A stretch of DNA of 64,000 nucleotides, taken from the NCBI GenBank assembly GCA_002796325.1, contig PCXA01000018.1, forward strand, positions 1 through 64,000. Direction: 5' to 3'. The DNA comes from Deltaproteobacteria bacterium CG11_big_fil_rev_8_21_14_0_20_47_16. Its GTDB lineage: Bacteria; UBA10199; GCA-002796325; 1-14-0-20-47-16. The position numbers were made by a program, and so were the translations under genes. Shown here in pieces: positions 37,203 through 45,942 of the stretch (the stretch's first letter is position 1; each line of letters starts with the position of its first letter). The notes under the pieces were generated by a model, which saw only the letters and a program-made list of their open reading frames with translations, did no database searches and was not told where the DNA came from.

Positions 37203-40200
37203 TTAGCGCGCGGGGGTGAGTGTTGTAAATGCCTTGCGAATGGCTGAGAAAAGAGCATTGCCTTTTAATCCTGGCATCGCAATTTTCAACGTAGATGGTG
37301 GCCGAATTTGATACACATCGGGTTGTGCTTGCATGAGATGCATTAACTTTTCACGCGGAATGGGTGTGTCTTCATGCAGCCGCAGACTTAGGTAGTCACC
37401 ATCGTACTGCACTTGCTCCGCCTTTGCAGCCTTTGCGAGCAATTTGACTTCCATCATCTTAAACAGGTTTTGCGCAGGATCAGGAAGTGGTCCAAAGCGA
37501 TCTGCCCAACCACCAGCCATGCCATCCAACGCTTCAAGTGTTTCCGCACCCGATAAATGTTTGTAGCATACCAATCGCAATTGAGCGTCATTGACATAGT
37601 CTTCTGGTAGAAATGCAGAAACAGGCAGCGTAATTTCAGGATCAACTTCTGTTGTATGCTTTTCACCCTTGAGCTCGCGAATCGCCTGCTCCAAGAGTTG
37701 CGTGAATAGTTCATAGCCGATGTCGTGAATGTGTCCGGATTGTTGTGCACCCAACATGTTACCACCACCTCTGATTTCCAAGTCATGCATCGCAATGGAA
37801 AAGCCGCTGCCCAAATCTGTGTAACGTTGCAAGGTGGAGAGGCGCTTCTCGGCAATTTCCGTTAGTTCGCGTCCCTGGGGCGTGAGCATATAGGCATAGG
37901 CTTGCAAATTACTACGTCCCACACGACCGCGAATTTGATAGAGTTGCGATAGCCCAAAGGTATCGGCACGATTAATAATAATGGTGTTGGCAGAGGGAAT
38001 ATCAATTCCGGATTCAATGATGGTGGTACACAAGAGGCCGTCACAGTCCTTTTTGGTGAAGGCGATCATTGCATCTTCCAGTTCATGTTCGCTCATTTGC
38101 CCATGGCCCACTTTGATGCGCGCCTCTGGAACAATTTTGCGCAATTGATCGGCCATATGGAAAATTGTTTCGACACGATTGTGTACAAAGAAGAATTGGC
38201 CACCGCGTGCCAGCTCTTTCAAAATAACTTCTCGGATCAATCGGTCTTCAAATTCTGCAATGTAAGTGCGAATGGTTTGGCGATCCGCGGGTGGTGTGCG
38301 AATGACGCTGATGTCACGCAGGCCCGAGAGTGTCATGTGTAGTGTTCGTGGAATAGGCGTGGCGCTCATGGCCATGGTGTCCACAGTGCTCTTGAGCTCG
38401 CGGATTTTTTCTTTTTGCCCCACACCAAAGCGATGCTCTTCGTCGATGACCAAAAGCCCCAATCGTTTGAATAGAATATCCTTTTGCAACAGGCGATGTG
38501 TGCCAATCAAAATGTCAACAGTGCCAGCAGCTGTATCTGCCAAAATTTTCTTTTGGTCGGCACGGCTGACAAAACGACTCAAATATTCAATGCGGACACC
38601 GGTATTTTTGAAGCGTTGCAAGAACGACTGGTGATGCTGAAAGGCGAGTAGGGTGGTAGGCACCAGCACGGCAACTTGTTTGCCATCCAAAACGGCGCGG
38701 TAGGCGGCGCGCATGGCGATTTCTGTTTTACCAAAGCCCACATCGCCACAGACCAGTCGATCCATGGGTTTTTCCTGCTGCATATCCGCCAATACTGCTT
38801 CGATGGCATCCCATTGATCGGGCGTTTCTTCAAATGGGAATGCGGCTTCAAATGTTTCAAGCGCTTCATCACGTGGATTAAATGCAAATCCTTTGTGGAG
38901 CGTGCGCTCGGCATAGATTCGTAGCAAATCCTTGGCCATGATTTGAATCGCATCATGGGCGCGCTTCTTGGCATTGGTGAACCGCGTACCACCCATTTTG
39001 TCGAGTGTGGGGTTGCCTTCGTCGCCACCCACATAACGTTGCACCAAGTTCATGCGATAGACGGGAAGATAGAGTTTATCGCCACCCAGATATTCCAGGA
39101 TTAAAAAATCTGTCGCATGATCTTGAATGGCCATGTGGGTGAGCCCCACATAACGACCAATGCCGTGCTCCATATGGACGAGCAAATCGCCAATGTTCAA
39201 ATCAGAGAAGCTAATGAAATTTTCAACAGCGCGCGTGGGTTTGGGGCGGCGCGATAGTTTGCGTCCAAAAAGTTCTTCTTCGGTGATGCACAAGATGCCT
39301 TCACTCGCCCATTCAAATCCAGAAGACAGCGGAGAGACCGCGACTTGGATACCATTGGCTTGGGGTGGATTCGCAAATAGCAGGCCACTTTCTTGACTCG
39401 GGGCTTTGCCCTGCCAGCGGAGCATGTCCAAAATGCGTTCGGCCTGAAGCGGTGTGGGCGTGGTAATGAGTAGGTTCAGTCCTTTGGCATGTGCGTGTTC
39501 CAAAAGTGGAGTGAGTGTATTGTTTTTATAGGCAGTAGTGGTGTGGGTATCCGCACTCCAGGTCACCTCAACGCCCTTGGGAATCAGTCCGCCAATGGTG
39601 CACACTGCAGAGGGAAGTTGTTCACGCAACTTGGGCCACGCTGTCAGCAATTGATCGGGTGGAACGATGCGATCGCAGTCTTCTGTTTCTTGGTACGCCG
39701 CAGTGCATTGGGTCAAGTGAGCATCGGCTTCGGTGCGCACAGCCGCTGGATCCACAATGATGACGCGTGTTTTTTCAGAGAGATAATCTGCAATGGTTGC
39801 CGCCTTGTCATAAAAACAGGGCAACAAACTTTCCATAACTGGCAGTCTCCGTCCATTTTGCAATGCTTCCACAATGGCACGTCGCTTGTTGGCGGGGTAG
39901 TCCACTGCGTCTGCAGCGTGCTTCAGTCGTTTTGTAATGGCTGGCAAATTTTCGTCATCAAAGTACAGATTATGAGCCGGGATAATGGTGATGGTGGATA
40001 GATCCCCCTGACTGCGCTGAGATTCTGGGTCAAAGTTGCGAATGGAGACAATCATATCGCCATCCAGTTCAATGCGACATGGAAGATCTTCAGCCAATGA
40101 CCAAATATCCATCAATCCACCACGTCTTGAAAAATCGCCGGACTCTTCCACAAGGGGTGCCGATGCGTATCCCATGGCGGTCAATTGTTGTGCAAAGGTG

Positions 40201-40637
40201 ATGAGATCAATGGTTTGGCCAACGCTAATAGTCGTTCCATAGTTGTAAAAAATATCAGGCGGCGGCAAACAACGCAGCAGTGCTGTTACAGGTGCTACCG
40301 AAACCATGGGCGCACGTCGTGTCCACTCATACAGATGTTGCAAGCGCGCGACCCAGGTGTCGCGTGATGGTGTGAGTGGATGATATGGCAGGTGATCCGG
40401 TGCCGGAAAAAAATGAATTGGCACGTCCCCTTGATAACAGGGTGCAATGGCTCTCAGGTCATCGGCTAATCGCACAGCTGATTTGCTGGTGGGGCAGATA
40501 ATGAGGGTTTGGGTATCCGGGCAAATGAGGGGCAGGCGTTGTAGGGCATAGGGCACACCTCCACCCTCCAAACCCTGTACATGGACAGTTTGGTTTTTGT
40601 CCCACGCAGTAATCAACGACTTCCGACCGTCAGACAC
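37203..40637 (-). CDS. mfd: Transcription-repair coupling factor Mfd
   Basis: 1144 aa. Mfd removes RNA polymerase stalled at lesions and recruits UvrA. The N-terminal UvrB-like region carries RGGLMDIWSLAEDLPCRIEL; the RNA polymerase-interacting domain follows around FISFSDLNIGDLLVHMEHGIGRYVGL; then the RecG-like translocase with Walker A CGDVGFGKTEIAMRAAY, DEEHRFGVGQKEKI, SATPIPRTLHM, and the helicase C-terminal part with RVGRSNLQAYAYML and MHDLEIRGGGNMLGAQQSGH. The TRCF C-terminal domain is present. Start is GTG with no Shine-Dalgarno, close behind a promoter. uvrA lies elsewhere in the same window. Confidence 0.97.
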   Translation of the reverse strand: MSDGRKSLITAWDKNQTVHVQGLEGGGVPYALQRLPLICPDTQTLIICPTSKSAVRLADDLRAIAPCYQGDVPIHFFPAPDHLPYHPLTPSRDTWVARLQHLYEWTRRAPMVSVAPVTALLRCLPPPDIFYNYGTTISVGQTIDLITFAQQLTAMGYASAPLVEESGDFSRRGGLMDIWSLAEDLPCRIELDGDMIVSIRNFDPESQRSQGDLSTITIIPAHNLYFDDENLPAITKRLKHAADAVDYPANKRRAIVEALQNGRRLPVMESLLPCFYDKAATIADYLSEKTRVIIVDPAAVRTEADAHLTQCTAAYQETEDCDRIVPPDQLLTAWPKLREQLPSAVCTIGGLIPKGVEVTWSADTHTTTAYKNNTLTPLLEHAHAKGLNLLITTPTPLQAERILDMLRWQGKAPSQESGLLFANPPQANGIQVAVSPLSSGFEWASEGILCITEEELFGRKLSRRPKPTRAVENFISFSDLNIGDLLVHMEHGIGRYVGLTHMAIQDHATDFLILEYLGGDKLYLPVYRMNLVQRYVGGDEGNPTLDKMGGTRFTNAKKRAHDAIQIMAKDLLRIYAERTLHKGFAFNPRDEALETFEAAFPFEETPDQWDAIEAVLADMQQEKPMDRLVCGDVGFGKTEIAMRAAYRAVLDGKQVAVLVPTTLLAFQHHQSFLQRFKNTGVRIEYLSRFVSRADQKKILADTAAGTVDILIGTHRLLQKDILFKRLGLLVIDEEHRFGVGQKEKIRELKSTVDTMAMSATPIPRTLHMTLSGLRDISVIRTPPADRQTIRTYIAEFEDRLIREVILKELARGGQFFFVHNRVETIFHMADQLRKIVPEARIKVGHGQMSEHELEDAMIAFTKKDCDGLLCTTIIESGIDIPSANTIIINRADTFGLSQLYQIRGRVGRSNLQAYAYMLTPQGRELTEIAEKRLSTLQRYTDLGSGFSIAMHDLEIRGGGNMLGAQQSGHIHDIGYELFTQLLEQAIRELKGEKHTTEVDPEITLPVSAFLPEDYVNDAQLRLVCYKHLSGAETLEALDGMAGGWADRFGPLPDPAQNLFKMMEVKLLAKAAKAEQVQYDGDYLSLRLHEDTPIPREKLMHLMQAQPDVYQIRPPSTLKIAMPGLKGNALFSAIRKAFTTLTPAR

Positions 40638-40646
40638 AGAAAAGCG

Positions 40647-40674
40647 CTTCTAGGATACAGATATAAAATGTCAA
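40647..40674 (-). promoter_or_regulatory. mfd promoter
   Basis: On the minus strand TTGACA (40669-40674), 16-nt spacer and TAGAAG (40647-40652). The GTG start of mfd lies 9 nt beyond the -10, so any leader is at most about 3 nt. Confidence 0.55.
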
Positions 40675-40685
40675 CGTTAGATCGC

Positions 40686-40714
40686 TTGAGAAAATAAGGG
40701 GGTTTGTGTAGACT
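40686..40714 (+). promoter_or_regulatory. Promoter of the tail-anchored protein gene, leaderless geometry
   Basis: TTGAGA (40686-40691), exact 17-nt spacer, TAGACT (40709-40714), then 6 nt to the ATG at 40721. There is no room for a Shine-Dalgarno, so transcription would begin on or at the A of the ATG. Confidence 0.6.
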
Positions 40715-40720
40715 AAGCAA

Positions 40721-41980
40721 ATGGCAGAGACGCCCAAAGTAAGTTCCCCATCAACCAGTAGTGCCAAGCCCGATGCTCAGGTGACTGATGCTGCTGCCAA
40801 GAAGCCGGTGGCGGATGTTGCGGCCACTGCACCCAAGGAAACAGAACAAGCCCAGCCCAAATCAGATCAATATCGCACGGCCCAGCGCGTGGCCCACTTT
40901 TTGGAAGTGGTCGAGCAGCACATTGCGTGGTCCGGCGGATTTCGTCTGCCAGGCAGCGAGCGCATGGTGCACGATCGGCGTAGTGAAGGTGAAGGGCGCT
41001 CAGAACGGGGCGAGCGCCATGAGCGTGCGGGTGAACGAGATTCAGCGGGCGCGCGCAAAGCCCCTGGTGACAAACGAGCGCATGGGAATGCGGGCGAGCG
41101 TGAAGTAATTGAAAGGGCCAACAAGGCCTTACAAACAATGGAAGCCGCGTTACTTGGGAAAAACCCGGAAGGGCAAGCTGAAGGCAAAGAGAAATCATTA
41201 TCTGCATTTGAAAAAACACTGATTGCGCGTTTTGAGGAAGCGGAAGGGCAAGTCAAAGAATCTGCTGATGGTCAAAAACATTTTCTCAAGAAGACAGCTG
41301 GCGAATGGATGAACTTTTTTGAAAAATTTGTAAACCGCACACTCCAAAAAGTGGTGGGTTGGGATGATGTTCAAGGATTCCTGTTTCGAGGGCTGGTGCA
41401 GGAAAAAGGCGTACCGCAAAAGGGCGTGCTGATTTCAGATGTGCAGACCATGATGGGTACCGATAAATTTGCACGTCTTTCAGTGTCACTCCCCAAGTTA
41501 ATGGCATTTGCAGCTGCCAATCCGGGTGTTGCGATTCCAAAAGAAGTTGTTCAAGCTGCATTACTCAGTGAACAATTACGGTATTTGGCGCTGGGTCCCC
41601 AAAAGGGTGACGATGCGGCAGCCGCGCAATTTACACAGGCAGCCAGTCGCGGCATGTTTGCCTCACAACAAGTTGAAAATAGGGTGGCAGAGCAATTGGG
41701 GTTGATCTCTGAGTTTCGCGGAGGCGTTTTGGGTCGGCACGACGCCAACACTGTAGAAGGTCGTCGTCAGGCGGAATCCCGTCGCCGTCGTGGTGGCATG
41801 TGGGCCAAGTGGTTTGGCGGTGAAGACGTTAATGGTGAGGGCTCTGTTTTTATACCATGGTGGCGTTGGGACCGCGAAGAACGTGGCGGTTCCCGTCGCT
41901 GGTTTGTGGTGGTTTTTGGAACGGTTGCTATTGTAATTTTGGTTGGCCTGATCTTCGCACTCTTCCATAATCTACGTTAA
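40721..41980 (+). CDS. Tail-anchored protein of unknown function
   Basis: 419 aa. The N-terminal ~70 residues are Ala/Pro/Thr/Lys rich and disordered; residues ~95-130 are dominated by Arg, Glu and Gly (GEGRSERGERHERAGERDSA). A helical domain follows (~140-350, with LSAFEKTLIARFEEAEG). Near the end are a basic patch, RRQAESRRRRGG, a Trp-rich stretch and a single C-terminal transmembrane helix (WFVVVFGTVAIVILVGLIFAL), with almost nothing after it, so the protein is probably inserted with its bulk in the cytoplasm. Divergent from mfd. I recognise no family. The stop is 1 nt from the convergent aldehyde dehydrogenase end. Confidence 0.75.
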   Translation: MAETPKVSSPSTSSAKPDAQVTDAAAKKPVADVAATAPKETEQAQPKSDQYRTAQRVAHFLEVVEQHIAWSGGFRLPGSERMVHDRRSEGEGRSERGERHERAGERDSAGARKAPGDKRAHGNAGEREVIERANKALQTMEAALLGKNPEGQAEGKEKSLSAFEKTLIARFEEAEGQVKESADGQKHFLKKTAGEWMNFFEKFVNRTLQKVVGWDDVQGFLFRGLVQEKGVPQKGVLISDVQTMMGTDKFARLSVSLPKLMAFAAANPGVAIPKEVVQAALLSEQLRYLALGPQKGDDAAAAQFTQAASRGMFASQQVENRVAEQLGLISEFRGGVLGRHDANTVEGRRQAESRRRRGGMWAKWFGGEDVNGEGSVFIPWWRWDREERGGSRRWFVVVFGTVAIVILVGLIFALFHNLR

Positions 41981-41981
41981 T

Positions 41982-43523
41982 CTATAGCTTCTTACGGCCC
42001 AACAGATAACCGAAGGCGGGAAGGGAAAGTGCCCATTTCCAGATGGGTCCGGTCATGGTCTTGGTCATCCATTTGAATGCCGAAACGACGCGACTATTAT
42101 ATGGAAACCACCACAAGCTGCGCAGGCGTGTGGTGTGAAGATGTAAGTGATGTGTGCGCACACATTCCATGAGTCCCATCTTGCCATGCGAGCGACCAAT
42201 GCCGCTTTCTCCATCGCCACCCCATGGAGTTTGGCAAATGGCGTGGGTGTATACACATTCATTGATCGTGACTGTTCCCGCATGGAGTTGTCGCGCAACG
42301 GCATCCGCATGTGCAATGTCGCGCGACCAGACCGATGCTGTGAGCCCATATGGGCTGTCGTTTGCAAAAGAGATTGCCTGATCATCTGTTGTGAATGTCA
42401 TAATGGGAAGCGTGGGACCAAACGTTTCTTCGCGCATGCATAAAAAATCGTGTGTCACATCAATCAATACAGTGGGGGCATAAAAATATCCGGGAAGATC
42501 TGTGAGGCGCGATCCCCCACATAAAATTTTGGCACCGCGGCTTCGTGCGTCTTCTACATGGGTTTCCACTTTGCGTAACTGGTCTTCGTGCGCTAGCGGC
42601 CCCACATCAATTGATGGGCTTAATCCATTGCCCACACGCAGTTTTTTTGTTTTTTCGACCACTCGTTTGATAAAGCGTTCGGCAATGCTGGAATGGACAT
42701 ATATGCGTTCGACGGATGCGCAGGCCTGGCCACAGTTGGTAAAGGCGCCCCATACGGCACCACTTGATGTTTGTTCAATGTCGGCATCTTCCAAAACAAT
42801 CATGGCATCTTTACCACCCAATTCAAAAACGGCGGGTGTCATATGCTCGCCACATTGCTGCGCCAGTTGCTTGCCAACGCCAACTGATCCGGTAAAAAAT
42901 AATTTGTTAATGGGTTGGGTCACAAGCGCTTGACCCACGTCGGTTGCACCAAAGAGCACGGTGCAGACATCTTCCGGCAGACCAGTGGCCTTCCATGTCT
43001 CAACGATCAGTTGGCTCACCAATGGCGTGAGTTCCGATGTTTTGCAAACAACGGTGTTGCCCGCCACAAGTGCCATCGCAATTTCGCCCATGGGAATGGC
43101 AAATGGATAGTTCCAAGGTGCGATAATACCAATCACACCATAGGGGGGATGGACTAAAACAGATTTGCGAAACAAAAGTTGCATGAAACCAATGCCGACA
43201 CGCTGATCTTTCAAATAGCGTTCGGACTTTTTGGCAAAGTGGTACAACAGATCTGCAACGGGGAAGAGTTCACTTGTAATGGCTTCAGATAGAGGTTTTC
43301 CCGTTTCACGTGTGATTGTTTCAGCAAAGCGATTGAGGTTATCCAAGATAAATTGACGTGCTCGTAAAAGGTAGATTGCGCGGGTAGCAATGGGCAGTCG
43401 GCTCCAGTCGGCCCATGCGAGCTGTGCATTTTGAACAAGCAGCGGCACGTCTTCTGCGGCTGTGGCTGGAACTGCCGTGTTTTTTTCGAGAGTTGCTGGA
43501 TTGATGCTGAATAGTTCTGACAT
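41982..43523 (-). CDS. Aldehyde dehydrogenase
   Basis: 513 aa NAD(P)-dependent aldehyde dehydrogenase. Key segments: APWNYPFAIPMGEIAMAL, FTGSVGVGKQLAQQCG, catalytic Glu in FELGGKDAMIVLEDAD, catalytic Cys in NCGQACASVERIYV, and EETFGPTLPIM. C-terminal SLPAFGYLLGRKK region is hydrophobic with a basic end, resembling membrane-associated fatty-aldehyde dehydrogenases, though substrate is not determined. It is the last gene of a leftward string led by prfA and starts 9 nt after the HIT gene. Confidence 0.93.
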   Translation of the reverse strand: MSELFSINPATLEKNTAVPATAAEDVPLLVQNAQLAWADWSRLPIATRAIYLLRARQFILDNLNRFAETITRETGKPLSEAITSELFPVADLLYHFAKKSERYLKDQRVGIGFMQLLFRKSVLVHPPYGVIGIIAPWNYPFAIPMGEIAMALVAGNTVVCKTSELTPLVSQLIVETWKATGLPEDVCTVLFGATDVGQALVTQPINKLFFTGSVGVGKQLAQQCGEHMTPAVFELGGKDAMIVLEDADIEQTSSGAVWGAFTNCGQACASVERIYVHSSIAERFIKRVVEKTKKLRVGNGLSPSIDVGPLAHEDQLRKVETHVEDARSRGAKILCGGSRLTDLPGYFYAPTVLIDVTHDFLCMREETFGPTLPIMTFTTDDQAISFANDSPYGLTASVWSRDIAHADAVARQLHAGTVTINECVYTHAICQTPWGGDGESGIGRSHGKMGLMECVRTHHLHLHTTRLRSLWWFPYNSRVVSAFKWMTKTMTGPIWKWALSLPAFGYLLGRKKL

Positions 43524-43532
43524 GGATGCTTT

Positions 43533-43877
43533 CTATCCCATGCTACCCAATTGGCGTCCACCCAAAAGATGAACATGGAGATGAAAGACTTCCTGGCCAC
43601 CGTGGCGGTTGATGTTGGTGATGACGCGATACCCGCTTTGATCAACCCCTTCAGCTTTTGCAATCTTTTGAATGGCTTGCGTAATTTCGGTCATAATGGT
43701 GTCGTCTGCAGAAGGCACATCGTTGAGTGTGGCATAATGTGCTGTGGGTACAAATAATACGTGAGTGGGCGCTTTGGGATGAATGTCGCGAAATGCCACA
43801 AGGGTTGGGCTTTGGTATAAAAATTCAGTTTTAAAATCCCCGCGAGAAATTTTACAGAAAAGACAGTCCTCGGCCAT
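43533..43877 (-). CDS. HIT family nucleotide hydrolase (HinT-like)
   Basis: 114 aa. DCLFCKISRGDFKTEFLY at the N-terminus, ALPVFxDIHPKAP-like VAFRDIHPKAPTHVL, and the histidine triad in VFHLHVHLLGGRQLG. HIT proteins hydrolyse AMP from amino or other adducts. The start overlaps the stop of the HisA-like gene (TAATG). A HIT gene in this place agrees with his-operon neighbourhoods of deltaproteobacteria, where hisI/hisE is often followed by a HIT gene. Confidence 0.95.
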   Translation of the reverse strand: MAEDCLFCKISRGDFKTEFLYQSPTLVAFRDIHPKAPTHVLFVPTAHYATLNDVPSADDTIMTEITQAIQKIAKAEGVDQSGYRVITNINRHGGQEVFHLHVHLLGGRQLGSMG

Positions 43878-44632
43878 TAGTCCTCCATGATCGTTTCTTC
43901 GGCGAGGCCAATCTGGCTGCGTTCTTTGAGGTAGGTAACGCTGCTGGCAAGATCCAAACGTTGTTCATAAAGGGCTTTGGATAGCACACATCCGGCAACA
44001 CCAAATTTTTCAACAAGCAGCAATGCCGCCATGTCGTCGACGGACATCACTTCACCATTAAAATAGATGGGAAGGTTGGCGTGTTGTGCCAGTTTGCGAA
44101 TACCATCTAAGTTAATTTGGATGTCATTGTTGGATTCAACAATATCAGAGTAATAACACGATGAGACGCCCGCTTCGGCAAACTGATCATAATAATCGAT
44201 AGCGGTTTTGTGGGAGGATGCTGCCCAACCCGGAATGACCACTTTGCCATTTTTAACATCCAAGGTAATTCCAATTTTTCCAGGGCATTTTTGGATAGCA
44301 CCCTTTAGGAGTTCGGGTGATTGGTATGCCGATGATCCCAAAATCATTTGTTCAACACCCAAGCTGGCATATTTTTGCACGACATCGATTGTCTTGAAAT
44401 GACCCCCGACATGGACACGGAGATGGTGGTCTTTGATGCAATTTAATATCAGGTTAGCGTTTGGAATGGGCCCATTGTTGGGCATGTCCAGATCCACAAT
44501 GTGAAGCATTTCAATCCCAGCACTGGCCCAATCGGCAATGACTTGAAGCGGGTCAGTGGGGAAGTTGCCCCGTTTATCTCCGGGGGAGGCGACAGTGCGA
44601 TTACGAACGAACAACTTGGGTATGAGTAGCAT
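43877..44632 (-). CDS. HisA/HisF-family barrel protein, catalytic Asp missing
   Basis: 251 aa from the ATG at 44632; the frame is open 83 codons further upstream but that part is antisense-like sequence over murA. The fold is a HisA-type (beta-alpha)8 barrel: MLHIVDLDMPNNG, LRVHVGGHFKTIDVVQKY, GVEQMILGSSAYQSPELL, GITLDVKNGKVVIPGW and YYSDIVESNND. HisA isomerises ProFAR in histidine synthesis, using an Asp in the first strand (IPAIDL); here that strand reads IPKLFV with no Asp. The usual phosphate loops are also altered. Either an altered enzyme or a non-catalytic descendant. It sits between murA and the HIT gene. Confidence 0.8.
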   Translation of the reverse strand: MLLIPKLFVRNRTVASPGDKRGNFPTDPLQVIADWASAGIEMLHIVDLDMPNNGPIPNANLILNCIKDHHLRVHVGGHFKTIDVVQKYASLGVEQMILGSSAYQSPELLKGAIQKCPGKIGITLDVKNGKVVIPGWAASSHKTAIDYYDQFAEAGVSSCYYSDIVESNNDIQINLDGIRKLAQHANLPIYFNGEVMSVDDMAALLLVEKFGVAGCVLSKALYEQRLDLASSVTYLKERSQIGLAEETIMED

Positions 44633-44684
44633 ACACAACAGTATGCCACGGATTTTTTTTGAAATCCAGCAGAAGCTTTGTGGG

Positions 44685-45941
44685 CTAGGAACGGGACTTA
44701 ACGCGACTAACGCGGGCGCCAAGACGCTGCAGTTTGTCCTCGACATGTTCATAACCACGGTCGAGGTGGTAAATGCGGCGAATTTCGGTGGTTCCTTGGG
44801 CAGCCAATCCTGCCAGAACCAGACAGGCACTGGCACGTAGGTCGGTTGCCATAACCGGTGCACCCGACAAATGGGGGACACCGGTTATGTGGGCGGTATG
44901 CCCATCCACTTTAATGTCAGCCCCCATGCGGCTCAATTCAGCCACGTGCATGAATCGATTTTCAAAAATGGTTTCGCGGATCACACAAGTTCCTTGGGCA
45001 ATGGTCATGCAGGCCATAAACTGGGCTTGTAAGTCCGTTGCAAATCCGGGGAAGGGGGCTGTTGTCACATCAACGGCGCGCAATTGCTTTGGCGCGGTGA
45101 GCGTGATGCGATCACCCTGGCTTGAAATGCTGCAACCTGCTTCGGCGAGCTTATCCAATGTGTCCTGTAAGAATGATGCCGGGACACCGATTGTTGTAAC
45201 GCTGCCACCTGTGATGGCTGCCGCCATGAGGTAAGTGCCGGCTTCAATGCGATCGCCAACGAGTGTGTGTTCAACTCCACCCAATGCAGGGACGCCGGTA
45301 ATGGTAATGCGGCTGCTACCAGCGCCTTCTATTTTGGCGCCCATTTTGTTGAGGCACTGTGCAAGATCCGCAATCTCTGGTTCTTGCGCGGCGTTTTCCA
45401 AGACGGTGACGCCATCGGCGAGTGTTGCAGCCATCATAATATTTTCAGTGCCCGTCACCGTAACTGTATCAAAAATGATGTGGGCGCCTTTGAGCTTTTT
45501 GGCGCGTGCCGTGATGTAGCCTTCGGCAATGCTAATTTCGGCACCCATGGCTTCCAGTGCCTTAAGATGCAGGTTGAGTGGGCGGGCACCAATAGCACAG
45601 CCACCTGGTAGTGACACATGAGCGTTTCCAGTGCGTGCAAGCAGTGGACCCAAAACCAGCGATGAAGCACGCATGGTTTTGACCAAATCATATGGCGCTT
45701 CGGCATTTTGAATGGTTTCTGCGGCAATGGTGATCGTGCGGCCATCTTGCCACTGGGCACCCGTGTGGGTCAGCAAGCGCTTCATGGTTTGAATATCTTG
45801 AAGCGGTGGCAGATTGTGCAGAACAAATGTCTTGGATGTCAGGAGTGATGCGGCCATGAGTGGCAGTGCTGCATTTTTTGCACCTGTAATCGTCACATCA
45901 CCATGGAGTGGAACCCCACCATTTATTTCCAATGCGTCCAT
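44685..45941 (-). CDS. murA: UDP-N-acetylglucosamine 1-carboxyvinyltransferase
   Basis: 418 aa. MurA transfers enolpyruvate to UDP-GlcNAc, the first committed step of peptidoglycan synthesis. Family motifs: VTITGAKNAALPLMAASLL, RASSLVLGPLLARTG, LPGGCAIGARPLNLHLKAL with the active-site Cys (GGCAIG), and PFPGFATDLQAQFMA, ENRFMHV, DLRASACLVLAGLAAQG at the end. It follows prmC by 1 nt. The Cys in the loop predicts sensitivity to fosfomycin-type alkylation, as known for the family. Confidence 0.97.
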   Translation of the reverse strand: MDALEINGGVPLHGDVTITGAKNAALPLMAASLLTSKTFVLHNLPPLQDIQTMKRLLTHTGAQWQDGRTITIAAETIQNAEAPYDLVKTMRASSLVLGPLLARTGNAHVSLPGGCAIGARPLNLHLKALEAMGAEISIAEGYITARAKKLKGAHIIFDTVTVTGTENIMMAATLADGVTVLENAAQEPEIADLAQCLNKMGAKIEGAGSSRITITGVPALGGVEHTLVGDRIEAGTYLMAAAITGGSVTTIGVPASFLQDTLDKLAEAGCSISSQGDRITLTAPKQLRAVDVTTAPFPGFATDLQAQFMACMTIAQGTCVIRETIFENRFMHVAELSRMGADIKVDGHTAHITGVPHLSGAPVMATDLRASACLVLAGLAAQGTTEIRRIYHLDRGYEHVEDKLQRLGARVSRVKSRS

Positions 45942-45942
45942 T

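Noticed and set aside
44633-44881. 83-codon upstream part of the HisA-like frame
   Set aside because: It overlaps murA antisense and has no HisA similarity; a fitting start lies at 44632.
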